A DNA stretch of 64,000 bases from Bradyrhizobium sp. WSM1417 (GCF_000515415.1 NZ_KI911783.1:1-64000); one strand, 5' to 3'. Shown: positions 41,052 through 50,385, counted from the stretch's first letter. Numbers and translations: made by a program. Notes: generated from the sequence alone by a model not told the origin.

Positions 41052-42194
41052 ATGACCGACCGTATCCAGGAATTCCTGCGCAACCGCCGCAGCGAGGGCC
41101 TCGACACCGAGCCTTGCCTCGTCGTCGACCTCGAAGTCGTGCGCGACAATTACCAGACCTTTGCCAAGGCGCTGCCCGACAGCCGCGTGTTCTATGCCGT
41201 CAAGGCGAACCCGGCGCCGGAAGTGCTGGCTTTGCTCGCCTCCATGGGCTCCTGCTTCGACACCGCGACGGTCGCCGAGATCGAGATGGCGTTGGCCGCC
41301 GGTGCGACGCCCGACCGCATCTCCTTCGGCAACACGATCAAGAAGGAGCGCGACATCGCGCGCGCCTTCGCGCTCGGCATTCGGCTGTTCGCGGTCGATT
41401 GCACCGCCGAAGTCGAGAAGGTCGCCCGTGCCGCGCCCGGCGCAAAGGTGTTCTGCCGCATCCTCTATGACTGCGCCGGCGCCGAATGGCCGCTGTCGCG
41501 CAAGTTCGGCTGCGACCCGGAGATGGCCGTCGACGTGCTCGACGTCGCCAAGCGTCTGGGCCTGGAGCCGTGCGGCATCTCCTTCCATGTCGGGTCGCAG
41601 CAGCGCAAGGTGAAGGCGTGGGACCGTGCGCTGGCGATGGCCTCGCAGGTGTTCCGCGACTGCGCCGAGCGCGGCATCAACCTGACCATGGTCAACATGG
41701 GCGGCGGTTTCCCGACCAAGTACCTGAAGGACGTGCCGCCGGTGGTGACCTACGGGCGCTCGATCTTCCGCGCGCTGCGCAAGCACTTCGGCAACCAGAT
41801 TCCGGAGACCATCATCGAGCCGGGCCGCGGCATGGTGGGCAACGCCGGCATCATCGAGTCCGAGGTCGTGCTCATCTCGAAGAAGAGCGACGAGGACGAG
41901 GTGCGCTGGGTCTATCTGGACATCGGCAAGTTCGGCGGTCTCGCCGAGACCATGGACGAGTCGATCCGCTACGCTATACGCACCCCGCATGACGGTGCGG
42001 ACATGACGCCGTGCGTGCTCGCGGGTCCGACCTGCGACAGCGCCGACGTGCTGTACGAGAAGAACCCGTATCCGCTTCCGGTGACGCTCGAGATCGGCGA
42101 CAAGCTGCTGATCGAAGGCACCGGGGCCTATACGTCGACCTACTCGGCGGTGGCTTTCAACGGCATCCCGCCGCTGAAGACGTACCATATCTGA
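41052..42194 (+). CDS. Ornithine decarboxylase, PLP fold type III (alanine racemase fold)
   Basis: A 380-residue PLP enzyme that makes putrescine from ornithine. The Schiff-base lysine is K51 in FYAVKANP. Other motifs: ISFHVGSQ, GGGFPTKY, IIEPGRGMV, and the active-site Cys region GPTCDSAD. Bacterial members of this fold include lysine/ornithine decarboxylases, so side activity on lysine is possible. GAGAG lies before ATG 41052. With the homospermidine synthase 1.3 kb downstream it forms a polyamine pathway. Confidence 0.93.
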   Translation: MTDRIQEFLRNRRSEGLDTEPCLVVDLEVVRDNYQTFAKALPDSRVFYAVKANPAPEVLALLASMGSCFDTATVAEIEMALAAGATPDRISFGNTIKKERDIARAFALGIRLFAVDCTAEVEKVARAAPGAKVFCRILYDCAGAEWPLSRKFGCDPEMAVDVLDVAKRLGLEPCGISFHVGSQQRKVKAWDRALAMASQVFRDCAERGINLTMVNMGGGFPTKYLKDVPPVVTYGRSIFRALRKHFGNQIPETIIEPGRGMVGNAGIIESEVVLISKKSDEDEVRWVYLDIGKFGGLAETMDESIRYAIRTPHDGADMTPCVLAGPTCDSADVLYEKNPYPLPVTLEIGDKLLIEGTGAYTSTYSAVAFNGIPPLKTYHI

Positions 42195-42324
42195 TCGCCT
42201 CTCTTACCGAGGCCTGACGAACCCGGGAGCCGGCTTGCCGGCTCCCTCCCTGACATTTCGATCTGACGACGCCTTGGACCGGCGTGCTTCTCGCACGTCC
42301 GTTTCAGGCGGGGACTGACGCGCC

Positions 42325-42912
42325 ATGACCACTCTTCGGAAGACACAGATTGACCCCACTTCGAAAGCCGCTCCGTTCGCGATCCGTGCGGAGCGTGCGG
42401 CCGACGTTGCGATGCGTGAAGCGCTGCTCGATGCGTCCTTTGGCGAGAACCGCCATGGCCGCACCTGCCAGCGCCTGCGTGACGGACGCGCACCCGCAGC
42501 CGGCCTCGCGCTGGCCGCGATGCGCGAGGGGAAGCTCGTGGGAACCGTGCGGCTGTGGCACGTCAGCGCCGGAGGCAGGCCCGCTCTGGTCCTCGGACCG
42601 CTGGCGGTGGACCCTGCCTGCCGCGAGCTCGGGATCGGCGCCGCGCTGATGCAACAAGCGCTGGCTGCCGCCCGGGCGCGCGGCCATGCCGCCGTGATCC
42701 TGCTCGGCGATGCCCCTTATTACGCCCGCTTCGGCTTCTCCGCGGCCAACACCGGCGAGCTGTCGCTGCCTGGTCCGTTCGAACGCGACCGCCTGCTGGC
42801 GGTCGAATTCCATGCCGGTGCGCTGGATGGCGTCGAGGGGATGATCGTCCCGACTGGCGCGGCCCTACCCAAACGGAGGGTAGTTCGCGGCCTCGAGGCG
42901 CGCGCGGCGTAA
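42325..42912 (+). CDS. GNAT family N-acetyltransferase
   Basis: A 195-residue acetyltransferase. The acetyl-CoA motif is LGIGAALMQQALAAARARGHAAVILLGDAPYYARFGFS, preceded by LGPLAVDPACRELGIG. It belongs to the YhbS-like group. Placed between ornithine decarboxylase and RidA/homospermidine synthase, it might acetylate a polyamine, but the sequence alone does not show this. Confidence 0.87.
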   Translation: MTTLRKTQIDPTSKAAPFAIRAERAADVAMREALLDASFGENRHGRTCQRLRDGRAPAAGLALAAMREGKLVGTVRLWHVSAGGRPALVLGPLAVDPACRELGIGAALMQQALAAARARGHAAVILLGDAPYYARFGFSAANTGELSLPGPFERDRLLAVEFHAGALDGVEGMIVPTGAALPKRRVVRGLEARAA

Positions 42913-43058
42913 GGGATTGCCATGATGGCGGCGACCGAGCCGCGCTAAGCGGCAACGTCCGGCTGGGCCTGCGTTAAGCTCCATTCCTTTGGGGTTGCGC
43001 AGGCCGGCAAATTGCCCGTAAACCCCACGAAATTCCCCTTCAGTCGAGGCCCACGACC

Positions 43059-43448
43059 ATGTCCCGTCGCCTGATCTCCACCGGCTCTCCGCTTGAGAAG
43101 ACCGTCGGCTACAGCCGCGCCGTGATCGACGGCGAGTTCGCCTTCGTCGCGGGAACCACGGGCTATGACTACACCACGATGACGATGCCGGCCGATGTCA
43201 CGAGCCAGTCTCGCAACTGCTTCAAGACCATCCAATCCGCCCTGCAGGAGGGCGGATTCGAGATGGCCGATATCGTCCGTGCAACCTATTACGTCACCGA
43301 CGCCAGCTATATCGATGCCCATTTCGCCGTCTGCGGCGAGGTTCTCGGTGACATCAGGCCGGCCGCGACCTTGCTGGTCGTCAGCGGCCTCGCCAAGCCC
43401 GAGATGAAGGTCGAGATCGAAGTCACTGCCAAGCGCCGCAGCGCCTGA
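43059..43448 (+). CDS. RidA family protein
   Basis: A 129-residue trimer-forming protein of the YjgF/YER057c/UK114 family, imine/enamine deaminases. Key parts: GYSRAVIDGEFAFVAGTTGYD, TIQSALQEGGFEMADIVRATYYVTD, and the final GLAKPEMKVEIEVTA. The conserved Arg of canonical RidA (PAR) is replaced in LAKPEMKVEIE, so it may be a divergent Rid subgroup. It is 47 bp upstream of homospermidine synthase. Confidence 0.88.
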   Translation: MSRRLISTGSPLEKTVGYSRAVIDGEFAFVAGTTGYDYTTMTMPADVTSQSRNCFKTIQSALQEGGFEMADIVRATYYVTDASYIDAHFAVCGEVLGDIRPAATLLVVSGLAKPEMKVEIEVTAKRRSA

Positions 43449-43495
43449 GCCATCCTCACCATTTGTTCGTCAGCACGTTCCGGAGAAACCATCCT

Positions 43496-44938
43496 ATGAG
43501 CCCCGCCTCGCAGATCTACGCGAAGATCACTGGTCCCATCGTCATGGTCGGCTTCGGCTCCATCGGCAAAGGCACGTTGCCGCTGATCGAGCGGCATCTC
43601 GACTACGACAAGTCGCGCGTTACCGTGATCGATCCGAAGGACGAGGGGCGCAAGGCACATTGCGAAAAGCACAATGTGCGCTTCATCCAGAAGGCCGTGA
43701 CCAGGGACAATTATCGGGAGTTGCTGACCCCGCTGCTCATTGAAGGCGGCGGCCAGGGTTTTTGCGTCAATCTCTCGGTCGACACCGGCTCCACCGACAT
43801 CATGGAGCTCTGCAACGAGCTCGGCGCTCTCTATATCGACACCGTCAACGAGCCCTGGCTCGGCTTCTATTTCGACTCGTCGAAGGGCCCGGAAGCGCGC
43901 TCCAACTACGCCCTTCGCGAAGCGACGCTGGCCGCCAAGAAGGCGCGCCCTGCAGGCTCGACGACGGCCGTCTCCTGCTGTGGCGCCAATCCCGGCATGG
44001 TCTCGTTTTTCGTGAAGCAGGCGCTGCTCAACGTCGCCGCCGATCTGAAGCTCAATGCCCCCAAGCCGAAGACCAAAGCCGAATGGGCGGACTTGATGCG
44101 ACAAGCCGGCATCAAGGGCATCCATATCGCGGAACGCGACACCCAGCGCTCCAAGAAGCCGAAAGAGCCCGATGTCTTCGTCAACACCTGGTCGGTGGAA
44201 GGTTTCCTGTCGGAAGGCGTGCAGCCCTCCGAGCTCGGCTGGGGCACCCACGAAAAATGGATGCCCGAGAATGCGCGCACCCACGAATCCGGGTGCGGCG
44301 CCGCCATCTATCTGATGCAGCCCGGCGCCAATACCCGCGTGCGCACCTGGTGCCCGACCCGCGGCGCGCAGTATGGCTTTCTTGTCACCCACAACGAGTC
44401 GATCTCGATCGCGGACTATTTCACCGTGCGCGACGCAGCGGGCACGGCGGTCTATCGGCCGACCTGCCACTATGCCTATCATCCGGCTGACGATGCCGTG
44501 CTGTCGCTGCATGAAATGTTCGGCCGCGCCGCTAAGATGCAGGAAAAGCACCATATCCTCGACGAGAACGAGATCGTCGACGGCATCGACGAACTCGGCG
44601 TGCTGCTGTTCGGCCACGACAACAACGCCTACTGGTACGGCTCGCAGCTCTCCATCGAAGAGACCCGCAAGCTCGCGCCCTACCAGAACGCCACCGGCCT
44701 GCAGGTGACCTCCGCCGTGCTCGGCGGCATGGTGTGGGCGCTAGAAAACCCGAAGGAAGGCATCGTCGAAGCCGACGAGATGGATTTCGATCGCCTGCTG
44801 GAAATCCAGCTGCCGTATCTCGGCCCGGTGAAGGGTTTCTACACCGACTGGACGCCGCTGACGGATCGCCCGGGACTGTTTCCGGAAGATATCGACACCA
44901 GCGATCCCTGGCAGTTCCGGAACGTTCTGGTGCGGTGA
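43496..44938 (+). CDS. hss: Homospermidine synthase
   Basis: A 480-residue NAD-dependent enzyme joining two putrescines to homospermidine with loss of ammonia. N-terminal Rossmann motif MVGFGSIGKGTLPLI; central SCCGANPGMVSFFVKQALL; GLLF-type GVLLFGHDNNAYWYGSQLS. These match rhizobial and Blastochloris homospermidine synthase. ATG 43496 follows the RidA stop by 47 bp. Homospermidine is the typical polyamine of rhizobia. Confidence 0.93.
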   Translation: MSPASQIYAKITGPIVMVGFGSIGKGTLPLIERHLDYDKSRVTVIDPKDEGRKAHCEKHNVRFIQKAVTRDNYRELLTPLLIEGGGQGFCVNLSVDTGSTDIMELCNELGALYIDTVNEPWLGFYFDSSKGPEARSNYALREATLAAKKARPAGSTTAVSCCGANPGMVSFFVKQALLNVAADLKLNAPKPKTKAEWADLMRQAGIKGIHIAERDTQRSKKPKEPDVFVNTWSVEGFLSEGVQPSELGWGTHEKWMPENARTHESGCGAAIYLMQPGANTRVRTWCPTRGAQYGFLVTHNESISIADYFTVRDAAGTAVYRPTCHYAYHPADDAVLSLHEMFGRAAKMQEKHHILDENEIVDGIDELGVLLFGHDNNAYWYGSQLSIEETRKLAPYQNATGLQVTSAVLGGMVWALENPKEGIVEADEMDFDRLLEIQLPYLGPVKGFYTDWTPLTDRPGLFPEDIDTSDPWQFRNVLVR

Positions 44939-44945
44939 GGCGCCG

Positions 44946-45033
44946 GCATGCCCGGGCATGTCCCGGGCATCCACGCACTTGCTTTCTGCGACGCCAAGAA
45001 ACGTGGATGGCCGGGACAAGCCCGGCCATGACG
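44946..45033. repeat. Intergenic palindromic repeat
   Basis: CATGCCCGGGCATGTCCCGG with CCACG mirrors CGTGGATGGCCGGG...CCCGGCCATG over about 88 bp, between convergent hss and a small membrane-protein gene. Confidence 0.75.
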
Positions 45034-45050
45034 CCACACCTGGCGGCTAG

Positions 45051-45386
45051 CTACTTCCTCTCGATCGGCGGCGCGATCTTCTCGGCTGGCGCCGGCGGCA
45101 ATGCTGGTTTGGCCGCCCCCGCAGCGCCCTGCGTCTGCGGGTCGGGCCGCGCGGGCTCTGGGGCGGGCGTGGTCGGCCGATCACCGCCGGGCTTGGCTTC
45201 CGCGGGCTTGTTCTGATCGTCGGACGGCGTGCCCTGAAGGGGCTGCGTCGCCTGGGCCGTCTGCATCCGGGTCTCAGCGCGGATTTGCGCCAGCGACATG
45301 CCTGACACCACGACGCCTGCCGCGAACAGCGAGCAGGCAACCATCAGGTCGAGCTTCAGTCTGCGCTTCTCATATTGGCCGGGCAT
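45051..45386 (-). CDS. Small single-pass membrane protein, Pro-rich
   Basis: A 111-residue protein: N-terminal MPGQYEKRRLKLDL, one membrane helix (about 15-35, MVACSLFAAGVVVSGMSLAQ), then a Pro/Ala/Gln/Thr-rich tail probably outside the membrane. No family recognised. Start at 45386 was chosen because the upstream extension looks non-coding. Confidence 0.6.
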   Translation of the reverse strand: MPGQYEKRRLKLDLMVACSLFAAGVVVSGMSLAQIRAETRMQTAQATQPLQGTPSDDQNKPAEAKPGGDRPTTPAPEPARPDPQTQGAAGAAKPALPPAPAEKIAPPIERK

Positions 45387-45506
45387 GTCGATCACCGCCT
45401 TTGTCCGCGGGATCAACGAAATGGCCGCTCTGCGGTTCCCCGCCCCTGGGTGGCCGGGAACTCGGCGCCTGCGCGCCACATGGCCGCATCCACGGTCGAT
45501 GACGGA

Positions 45507-46526
45507 CTAAAGCTCGAGCAGGCCGCCGTCCCCATTTTCGTCGGCGAACGCCAGCAGAGTCCCCTTGGCGTTCCAGGCGAGCGCAGCCACCGGCGGCGTG
45601 CCATTGCGGCGAACCAGGATCTCGGCGCCGTCCTCCAGACGCACCATCAGCACGGTGCCGTCACTATAGCCGGCGGCGAAGATGTCGTTCTTGGGATGGC
45701 AGGCGACGACCGACACGCGCGCCTGGAGCGGCGCGAGCATCGCAGGCTCCTTGCCCATCGGGCCGTCCTTGCTGGCGAACGGCCATATGATGACGGTGTC
45801 GGCGCCCGAAGTCGCGAGCCCCTTGCCTCCCGCGCTCCACGACATCGAGCGGACGCGGCCGGGATAGCCGGTCATGCGCATGTGCCTGTTGTCGGCAAGC
45901 CGCCAGCCGTGCAGCGCCGATTCGTGCATCGTGGTGACCAGGAATTTGTTGTCCGGGCTGAAGGTGACGCCGAGATGCGAGCCGGCCCAGGGCAGGAATT
46001 CGGCCGATCCCGCCATGTTGGGAAACCACAGCGTCGCGCCGTTGTAATGGGCGATCGCGAGACGCTGGCCCTTCGGCGCAAAGGCAAGGCCGCCAACGGT
46101 TGAGGGCACCTCGAGCGATTTCTCCTCGCTCTTGCCGCTCTTGAAGAAAGCGGTCTTGCCGGCCGACCATGCATAGGCACCGTCCGGATGCAGCGCCACC
46201 GCATCGATCCAGCGTCGCTTCGGGTCGGTCGCAAGCAGCGTCACTTCGCCCTTGGCGTCGAGTGACACGACTTTTCCATCGTCGCCGCCCATCACGAGGC
46301 GCTTGCCATCGGAAGCGGCCGAGAGAATGCCGCCGCTGTGCACGGCGACTTTGCTGATCTCACCCTGGCCATCCACGAACGCAACGTTCTCCTCGCCGCC
46401 GACGAAGGCGGCGCGGGGCCCAAGGAAATGCACGGAGGTCACGACCATCCCGAGCGCGAGCGGCTTGACGCGCTCGGTGACGGAGACGATCGAGGCGGAA
46501 TCGGCGGGCGGCGTAAACTCTTTCAT
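45507..46526 (-). CDS. WD40-repeat protein of the metal locus
   Basis: A 339-residue cytosolic beta-propeller with no signal peptide. Repeats such as GGILSAASDGKRLVMGGDDGKVVSLD, VTFSPDNKFLVTTMHESALHGWRL, MSWSAGGKGLATSGADTVIIWPF and VVACHPKNDIFAAGYSDGTVLMVRL are spaced 40-45 residues apart. Its ATG overlaps the COG0523 GTPase stop by one base (TGATG), so the two are translationally coupled. It is likely a scaffold or metal-delivery partner of the GTPase, as inferred only from the coupling. Confidence 0.88.
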   Translation of the reverse strand: MKEFTPPADSASIVSVTERVKPLALGMVVTSVHFLGPRAAFVGGEENVAFVDGQGEISKVAVHSGGILSAASDGKRLVMGGDDGKVVSLDAKGEVTLLATDPKRRWIDAVALHPDGAYAWSAGKTAFFKSGKSEEKSLEVPSTVGGLAFAPKGQRLAIAHYNGATLWFPNMAGSAEFLPWAGSHLGVTFSPDNKFLVTTMHESALHGWRLADNRHMRMTGYPGRVRSMSWSAGGKGLATSGADTVIIWPFASKDGPMGKEPAMLAPLQARVSVVACHPKNDIFAAGYSDGTVLMVRLEDGAEILVRRNGTPPVAALAWNAKGTLLAFADENGDGGLLEL

Positions 46527-47581
46527 CACGAGACGATGCAGCTCTCAAAACCCTGGCGAATGAGATCTTGCGGCAATTCGCGGCCGATGAAGACGAGGCG
46601 GCTCTCGCGCGGCTCACCGTCCTTCCACTTCCGCTGATGGTTGCCCTCCAGCATCATGTGGACGCCCTGAAAGACGTAGCGGTCGTCGTCTTCCTGGAAG
46701 GCGAGGATGCCCTTGGAGCGGAGGATCTTGCCGCCCTCCACCTGCACCAAATTCTGGAGCCAGGGCATGAACACGTTCGGATCGAGCGGCTTGTCGGTCT
46801 TGAGCGACAGCGACTGCATGTCCTCGTCATGATAGTGCTTCAGGCCGTGGCCGTGATCATGATCGTGATGATGGTCGTGGCCGTGGTGATGATGATCATG
46901 GTCGTGATCATGATCATGATCATCGGCATTCAGGAAGTCCGGCTCGATGTCGAGGATGCGGTCGAGATCGAAGGCGCCGCGGTCGAGCACGTCCGCCAAA
47001 GCCACCGAGCAGCGCTCGGTGCGGTGCAGCTTGGCATAGGGGTTGATGGCGCGGATGCGGGCCTCGACCTCGGCAAGCTCGCCCTTGGTGACGAGATCGG
47101 TCTTGTTCAGCACGATGACGTCGGCAAAGGCGATCTGGTTCTTGGCCTCGGGCGCATCCTTGAGACGGTCGGACAGCCATTTGGCATCCGCAACCGTGAC
47201 CACCGCATCGAGGCGCGCGTTCTTCTGCACGTCCTCGTCGACGAAGAAGGTCTGGGCCACCGGTGCCGGATCGGCAAGACCGGTGGTCTCGACGATGATG
47301 GCGTCGAACTTGCCCTTGCGCTTCATCAGGCCTTCCATGATGCGCACGAGATCGCCGCGCACGGTGCAGCAGATGCAGCCGTTGTTCATCTCGAACACTT
47401 CCTCATCGGCGCCGATGATGAGGTCGTTGTCGATGCCGATCTCGCCGAATTCGTTGACGATGACGGCGTATTTCTTGCCGTGGTTTTCCGACAGGATGCG
47501 GTTCAACAGCGTGGTCTTGCCGGCACCGAGATAGCCGGTCAGGACGGTTACGGGAATTTTTGGGGCGGTCGCTTCAGACAT
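46526..47581 (-). CDS. CobW/COG0523 family GTPase (zinc-related)
   Basis: A 351-residue G3E GTPase. Walker A GYLGAGKTT (K22), the metal motif C69-I-C71-C72, EFGEIGIDN, LNKTDLV, and a His/Asp-rich stretch (about residues 218-250). COG0523 proteins are low-zinc metallochaperones or help metal insertion; many are Zur-controlled. The C-terminal CobW_C domain ends GRELPQDLIRQGFESC. It follows the binding-protein gene by 54 bp. Confidence 0.93.
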   Translation of the reverse strand: MSEATAPKIPVTVLTGYLGAGKTTLLNRILSENHGKKYAVIVNEFGEIGIDNDLIIGADEEVFEMNNGCICCTVRGDLVRIMEGLMKRKGKFDAIIVETTGLADPAPVAQTFFVDEDVQKNARLDAVVTVADAKWLSDRLKDAPEAKNQIAFADVIVLNKTDLVTKGELAEVEARIRAINPYAKLHRTERCSVALADVLDRGAFDLDRILDIEPDFLNADDHDHDHDHDHHHHGHDHHHDHDHGHGLKHYHDEDMQSLSLKTDKPLDPNVFMPWLQNLVQVEGGKILRSKGILAFQEDDDRYVFQGVHMMLEGNHQRKWKDGEPRESRLVFIGRELPQDLIRQGFESCIVS

Positions 47582-47635
47582 AACAACTCCGGACTTCGGG
47601 CTTTTCGCGCGACGCGAGGCGGGGTGGCCCCTGCC

Positions 47636-48508
47636 CTAGTGGTCAAGCGCGCTGGTCAGGGCCTTTATATTGTGCCTGACCATATCAATGTAAGTGGGTG
47701 CAGGCCCCTTTTCGCCGGTCAAACCGTCTGAAATCAGGGTCCCGCCGACTTTTGAGCCGGTCTCCGCCGCGATCCGCCGGATTAGCCGGTCGTCGCTGAT
47801 ATTTTCCAGGAACACGGCCGGGATTTTCTGGGCCTTGATCTGGCCGATGATGGTGGCGATGTCCCGCGCGCTGGGCTCGGTTTCGGTGGAGACGCCCAAG
47901 GGCGCGATGAACTGGACGCCGTATTCGGCGGCGAAATAGCCGAAGGCGTCATGGGTCGAGATCACCTTGCGCCGCTCCTGCGGGATTTTGGCCATGGCGT
48001 CGCGGACCTCGCGGTCGAGCGTTTCGAGCTTTTCCAGATAGGCCTGGGCCTGGGCGCGGAAGAACTCCGCATCGTCGGGGTCGGCCGCAGCCAGCGCATT
48101 GGCGATGTCGGTGACGTAGATTTTGGCGTTGGGGACGGACTGCCAGCCATGCGGGTCTGCGGCAGAGCCGAGCTTGAGCGGCGCGATGCCGGTGCTCACA
48201 GTGACCACCTGCGCCTTGCTGCCCGAGGACTGCACGAGGCGCGGCAGCCAACCCTCGAGACCAAGCCCGTTGACGATGACGAGCTTTGCGTCCGCGATCC
48301 GCTTCGCATCGCTTGGCGCGGGCGTGTAAACGTGGACGTCGCTGTCGGCCCCGACCAGCGTTGTCAGATTGACCCGGTCGCCGCCGACATTGCGGACGAA
48401 ATCGGCGAGAATCGAGAAGCTCGCGACGACCTTCAGCTGCTCCGCGGCGTGCAGCGGGGAGGCGATCAGCAAGAGCACACAAAGTAGGATGCGCCGCATC
48501 GCCGTCAC
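47636..48508 (-). CDS. aztC: Zinc/manganese ABC transporter substrate-binding protein (AztC/ZnuA type)
   Basis: A 290-residue periplasmic cluster A-I protein. Signal peptide MRRILLCVLLLIASPLHA; metal-site residues in GADSDVHVYTPAPSDA, ADPHGWQSVPN, STHDAFGYFAAEYG and ENISDDR. The His-rich loop of classic ZnuA is absent, as in AztC. Its ATG overlaps the permease stop by 4 bases. Gene order ATPase-permease-binding protein is that of aztABC. Zinc is favoured by the neighbouring GTPase and Zur-like box, but manganese is not excluded. Confidence 0.88.
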   Translation of the reverse strand: MTAMRRILLCVLLLIASPLHAAEQLKVVASFSILADFVRNVGGDRVNLTTLVGADSDVHVYTPAPSDAKRIADAKLVIVNGLGLEGWLPRLVQSSGSKAQVVTVSTGIAPLKLGSAADPHGWQSVPNAKIYVTDIANALAAADPDDAEFFRAQAQAYLEKLETLDREVRDAMAKIPQERRKVISTHDAFGYFAAEYGVQFIAPLGVSTETEPSARDIATIIGQIKAQKIPAVFLENISDDRLIRRIAAETGSKVGGTLISDGLTGEKGPAPTYIDMVRHNIKALTSALDH

Positions 48509-49374
48509 GCTTCCAGATGCCGGCCGGGAAACAGCTGCCTGACGACGCCGCCGACCCGGCCGAACAGGACGGAGACGGTGTAAAGCGCGCTCGCCACCAG
48601 AATGATCGCAGGGCCCGACGGCACACGGGTCTGGAACGACAGCACGAGACCCGCATAGCCGGAGACGGCGGCCGCGACGACCGCGATGCAGATCATGGCG
48701 GTGAGATCGCGCGACCAGAACCGCGCGATGCCGGCCGGGAGGATCATCAGACCGACCGCGAGCAGCGTGCCGAGCGCCTGAAAGCCGTTGACGAGGTTGA
48801 TCACGACCAACGCAAGGAAAGCGAGATGCGCAGGGCCGCCAGCCCGGCTCACAGTGCGCAAGAACAAGGGGTCGACGCTCTCGATCACCAACGGGCGATA
48901 GATCACGGCGAGCACCAGCAGCGTGATCGTGGCGTTGAATGCGACGACCAGCAACGTCTGGTCGTCCATCGCGAGAATATTGCCGAACAGCACGTGCAGC
49001 AGGTCGATATTGGTGCCCTTGATCGAGACGATGGTGACGCCCAGCGCCAGCGATGCCAGATAGAAGGTCGCGAGCGAGGCATCCTCCTTCAACCCGGTCG
49101 AGCGCGCGACGAGGCCTGCGAGGATCGCGACGGCAAAACCCGCGATCAGTCCACCGGCCGTCATCGCGAACAGATTGAGACCTGAGAGCAGGAAACCGAC
49201 AGCGGCGCCCGGAAGTATTGCATGCGCCATGGCGTCGCCGACCAGGCTCATCCGCCGCAACATCAGGAACACGCCGATCGGCGCCCCCGCGAGCGACAGC
49301 GCGATGACGGCCGCGAGCGCACGTCGCATGAACTCGAATTCGGTGAACGGGCCGATCAGCGCGTCATAGAGCAT
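48505..49374 (-). CDS. aztB: Zinc/manganese ABC transporter permease (AztB/ZnuB type)
   Basis: A 289-residue membrane protein with eight or nine helices. It begins in front of the family segment LSLAGAPIGVFLMLRRMSLVGDAMAHAILPGAAVGFL and later has GTNIDLLHVLFGNILA. It starts 6 bp after the ATPase gene stop and overlaps the binding-protein gene. Confidence 0.92.
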   Translation of the reverse strand: MLYDALIGPFTEFEFMRRALAAVIALSLAGAPIGVFLMLRRMSLVGDAMAHAILPGAAVGFLLSGLNLFAMTAGGLIAGFAVAILAGLVARSTGLKEDASLATFYLASLALGVTIVSIKGTNIDLLHVLFGNILAMDDQTLLVVAFNATITLLVLAVIYRPLVIESVDPLFLRTVSRAGGPAHLAFLALVVINLVNGFQALGTLLAVGLMILPAGIARFWSRDLTAMICIAVVAAAVSGYAGLVLSFQTRVPSGPAIILVASALYTVSVLFGRVGGVVRQLFPGRHLEA

Positions 49375-49380
49375 CGGACG

Positions 49381-50142
49381 TCAAGCCGCCCGTGAGCGGG
49401 CATCATCGGCCGAGCAGGCGGCGGCGCTGTCGTCGAAGGCTTCGCACATCCGCATCGCGACCATCAGGTTTTCCGGCGTCAGCACCTCCGCCGTCGGCCC
49501 CCACGCCACGGGGCCCCGCGCCAGCACCAGCGTCTCGCTGAAATGGGTGCGCACCATCTCCATGTCGTGCAGCGCGGCGAGCACGGTGCGGCCCTCGCCG
49601 TGCCAGTGCTTCACCAGCGCCAGCAGATCGGCCGTGGTCTTGCTGTCGATGGCGTTGAAGGGCTCGTCCAGCACGATCAGCCGCGCGTCCTGGAGCAACA
49701 CGCGCGCGAACAGCACGCGCTGCATCTGGCCGCCCGAGAGTGTGCCGATGGGGCGGTTCTCAAAGCCGTTGAGGCCGACGGAAGCGATCGCGCGGAGGAT
49801 CTTCTCGCGCGCCGCCTTGCTGATGCCGCCGAACAGGCCGGTCCCGCGCCACAGCCCGGTGGCAACGAAGTCCAGCACCGAGATTGGGAAGCTGCGGTCG
49901 ATCTCCGCGCTCTGCGGCAGATAGGCGATATCGCGGCTGTCGAGCCCGCCGAGATGGATGCTGCCGTCGAGCGGCTTGAGGATGCCGACGATGCCGCGCA
50001 GCAGCGTCGACTTGCCGGCGCCGTTCGGGCCGATCACGGCCAGCAACGCACCCGGCGCGACCTCACCATTGAGATGGTGCACGGCCGGATGACGGTCATA
50101 GCCGAGCGTGACGTTGTGGAAATACAGCGCCGCCATGGTCAC
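49381..50142 (-). CDS. aztA: Zinc/manganese ABC transporter ATP-binding protein (AztA/ZnuC type)
   Basis: A 253-residue ATPase. Walker A GPNGAGKST, Q-loop LPQSAEIDRSFP, signature LSGGQMQR, Walker B LIVLDEPFNAID, and switch His in LHDMEM. A Cys-containing C-terminal tail (AFDDSAAACSADD) is longer than in typical ZnuC. Its ATG overlaps the His-rich protein stop by 4 bases. An ATG two codons later is possible. Confidence 0.93.
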   Translation of the reverse strand: MTMAALYFHNVTLGYDRHPAVHHLNGEVAPGALLAVIGPNGAGKSTLLRGIVGILKPLDGSIHLGGLDSRDIAYLPQSAEIDRSFPISVLDFVATGLWRGTGLFGGISKAAREKILRAIASVGLNGFENRPIGTLSGGQMQRVLFARVLLQDARLIVLDEPFNAIDSKTTADLLALVKHWHGEGRTVLAALHDMEMVRTHFSETLVLARGPVAWGPTAEVLTPENLMVAMRMCEAFDDSAAACSADDARSRAA

Positions 50143-50378
50143 CTCATCGCCAGGAAGACCACGCCCCAGAGCACAGCGCAGACCGCGAGCGCGGCCGCGA
50201 GGCGGGCGGCCATCGTCATGCGCAGGATCGACCAGTGCGCCGCCTGAGCCGGATGCGGAGAGGCCGCACCGTGGACGTGTGCGTGGTGGGTGTGATCGTG
50301 TCCATGCGAATGCCCGTGGTCATGGGAATGGCCATGAGCATGGTCGTGATGATGGGCTTGGGACGCGGCGGGAACCAT
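50139..50378 (-). CDS. His-rich small membrane protein heading the metal-transport operon
   Basis: A 79-residue protein. Residues 8-37 contain about 17 His mixed with Asp and Gly (for example HDHAHGHSHDHGHSHGHDH); residues about 55-78 form one membrane helix (RLAAALAVCAVLWGVVFLAM). No signal peptide, so the His-rich end should face the cytosol or, if inverted, the periplasm. It overlaps the ATPase start by 4 bases and begins 8 bp from a Zur-like palindrome. No described family was recognised. Confidence 0.75.
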   Translation of the reverse strand: MVPAASQAHHHDHAHGHSHDHGHSHGHDHTHHAHVHGAASPHPAQAAHWSILRMTMAARLAAALAVCAVLWGVVFLAMR

Positions 50379-50385
50379 GCCAAGA

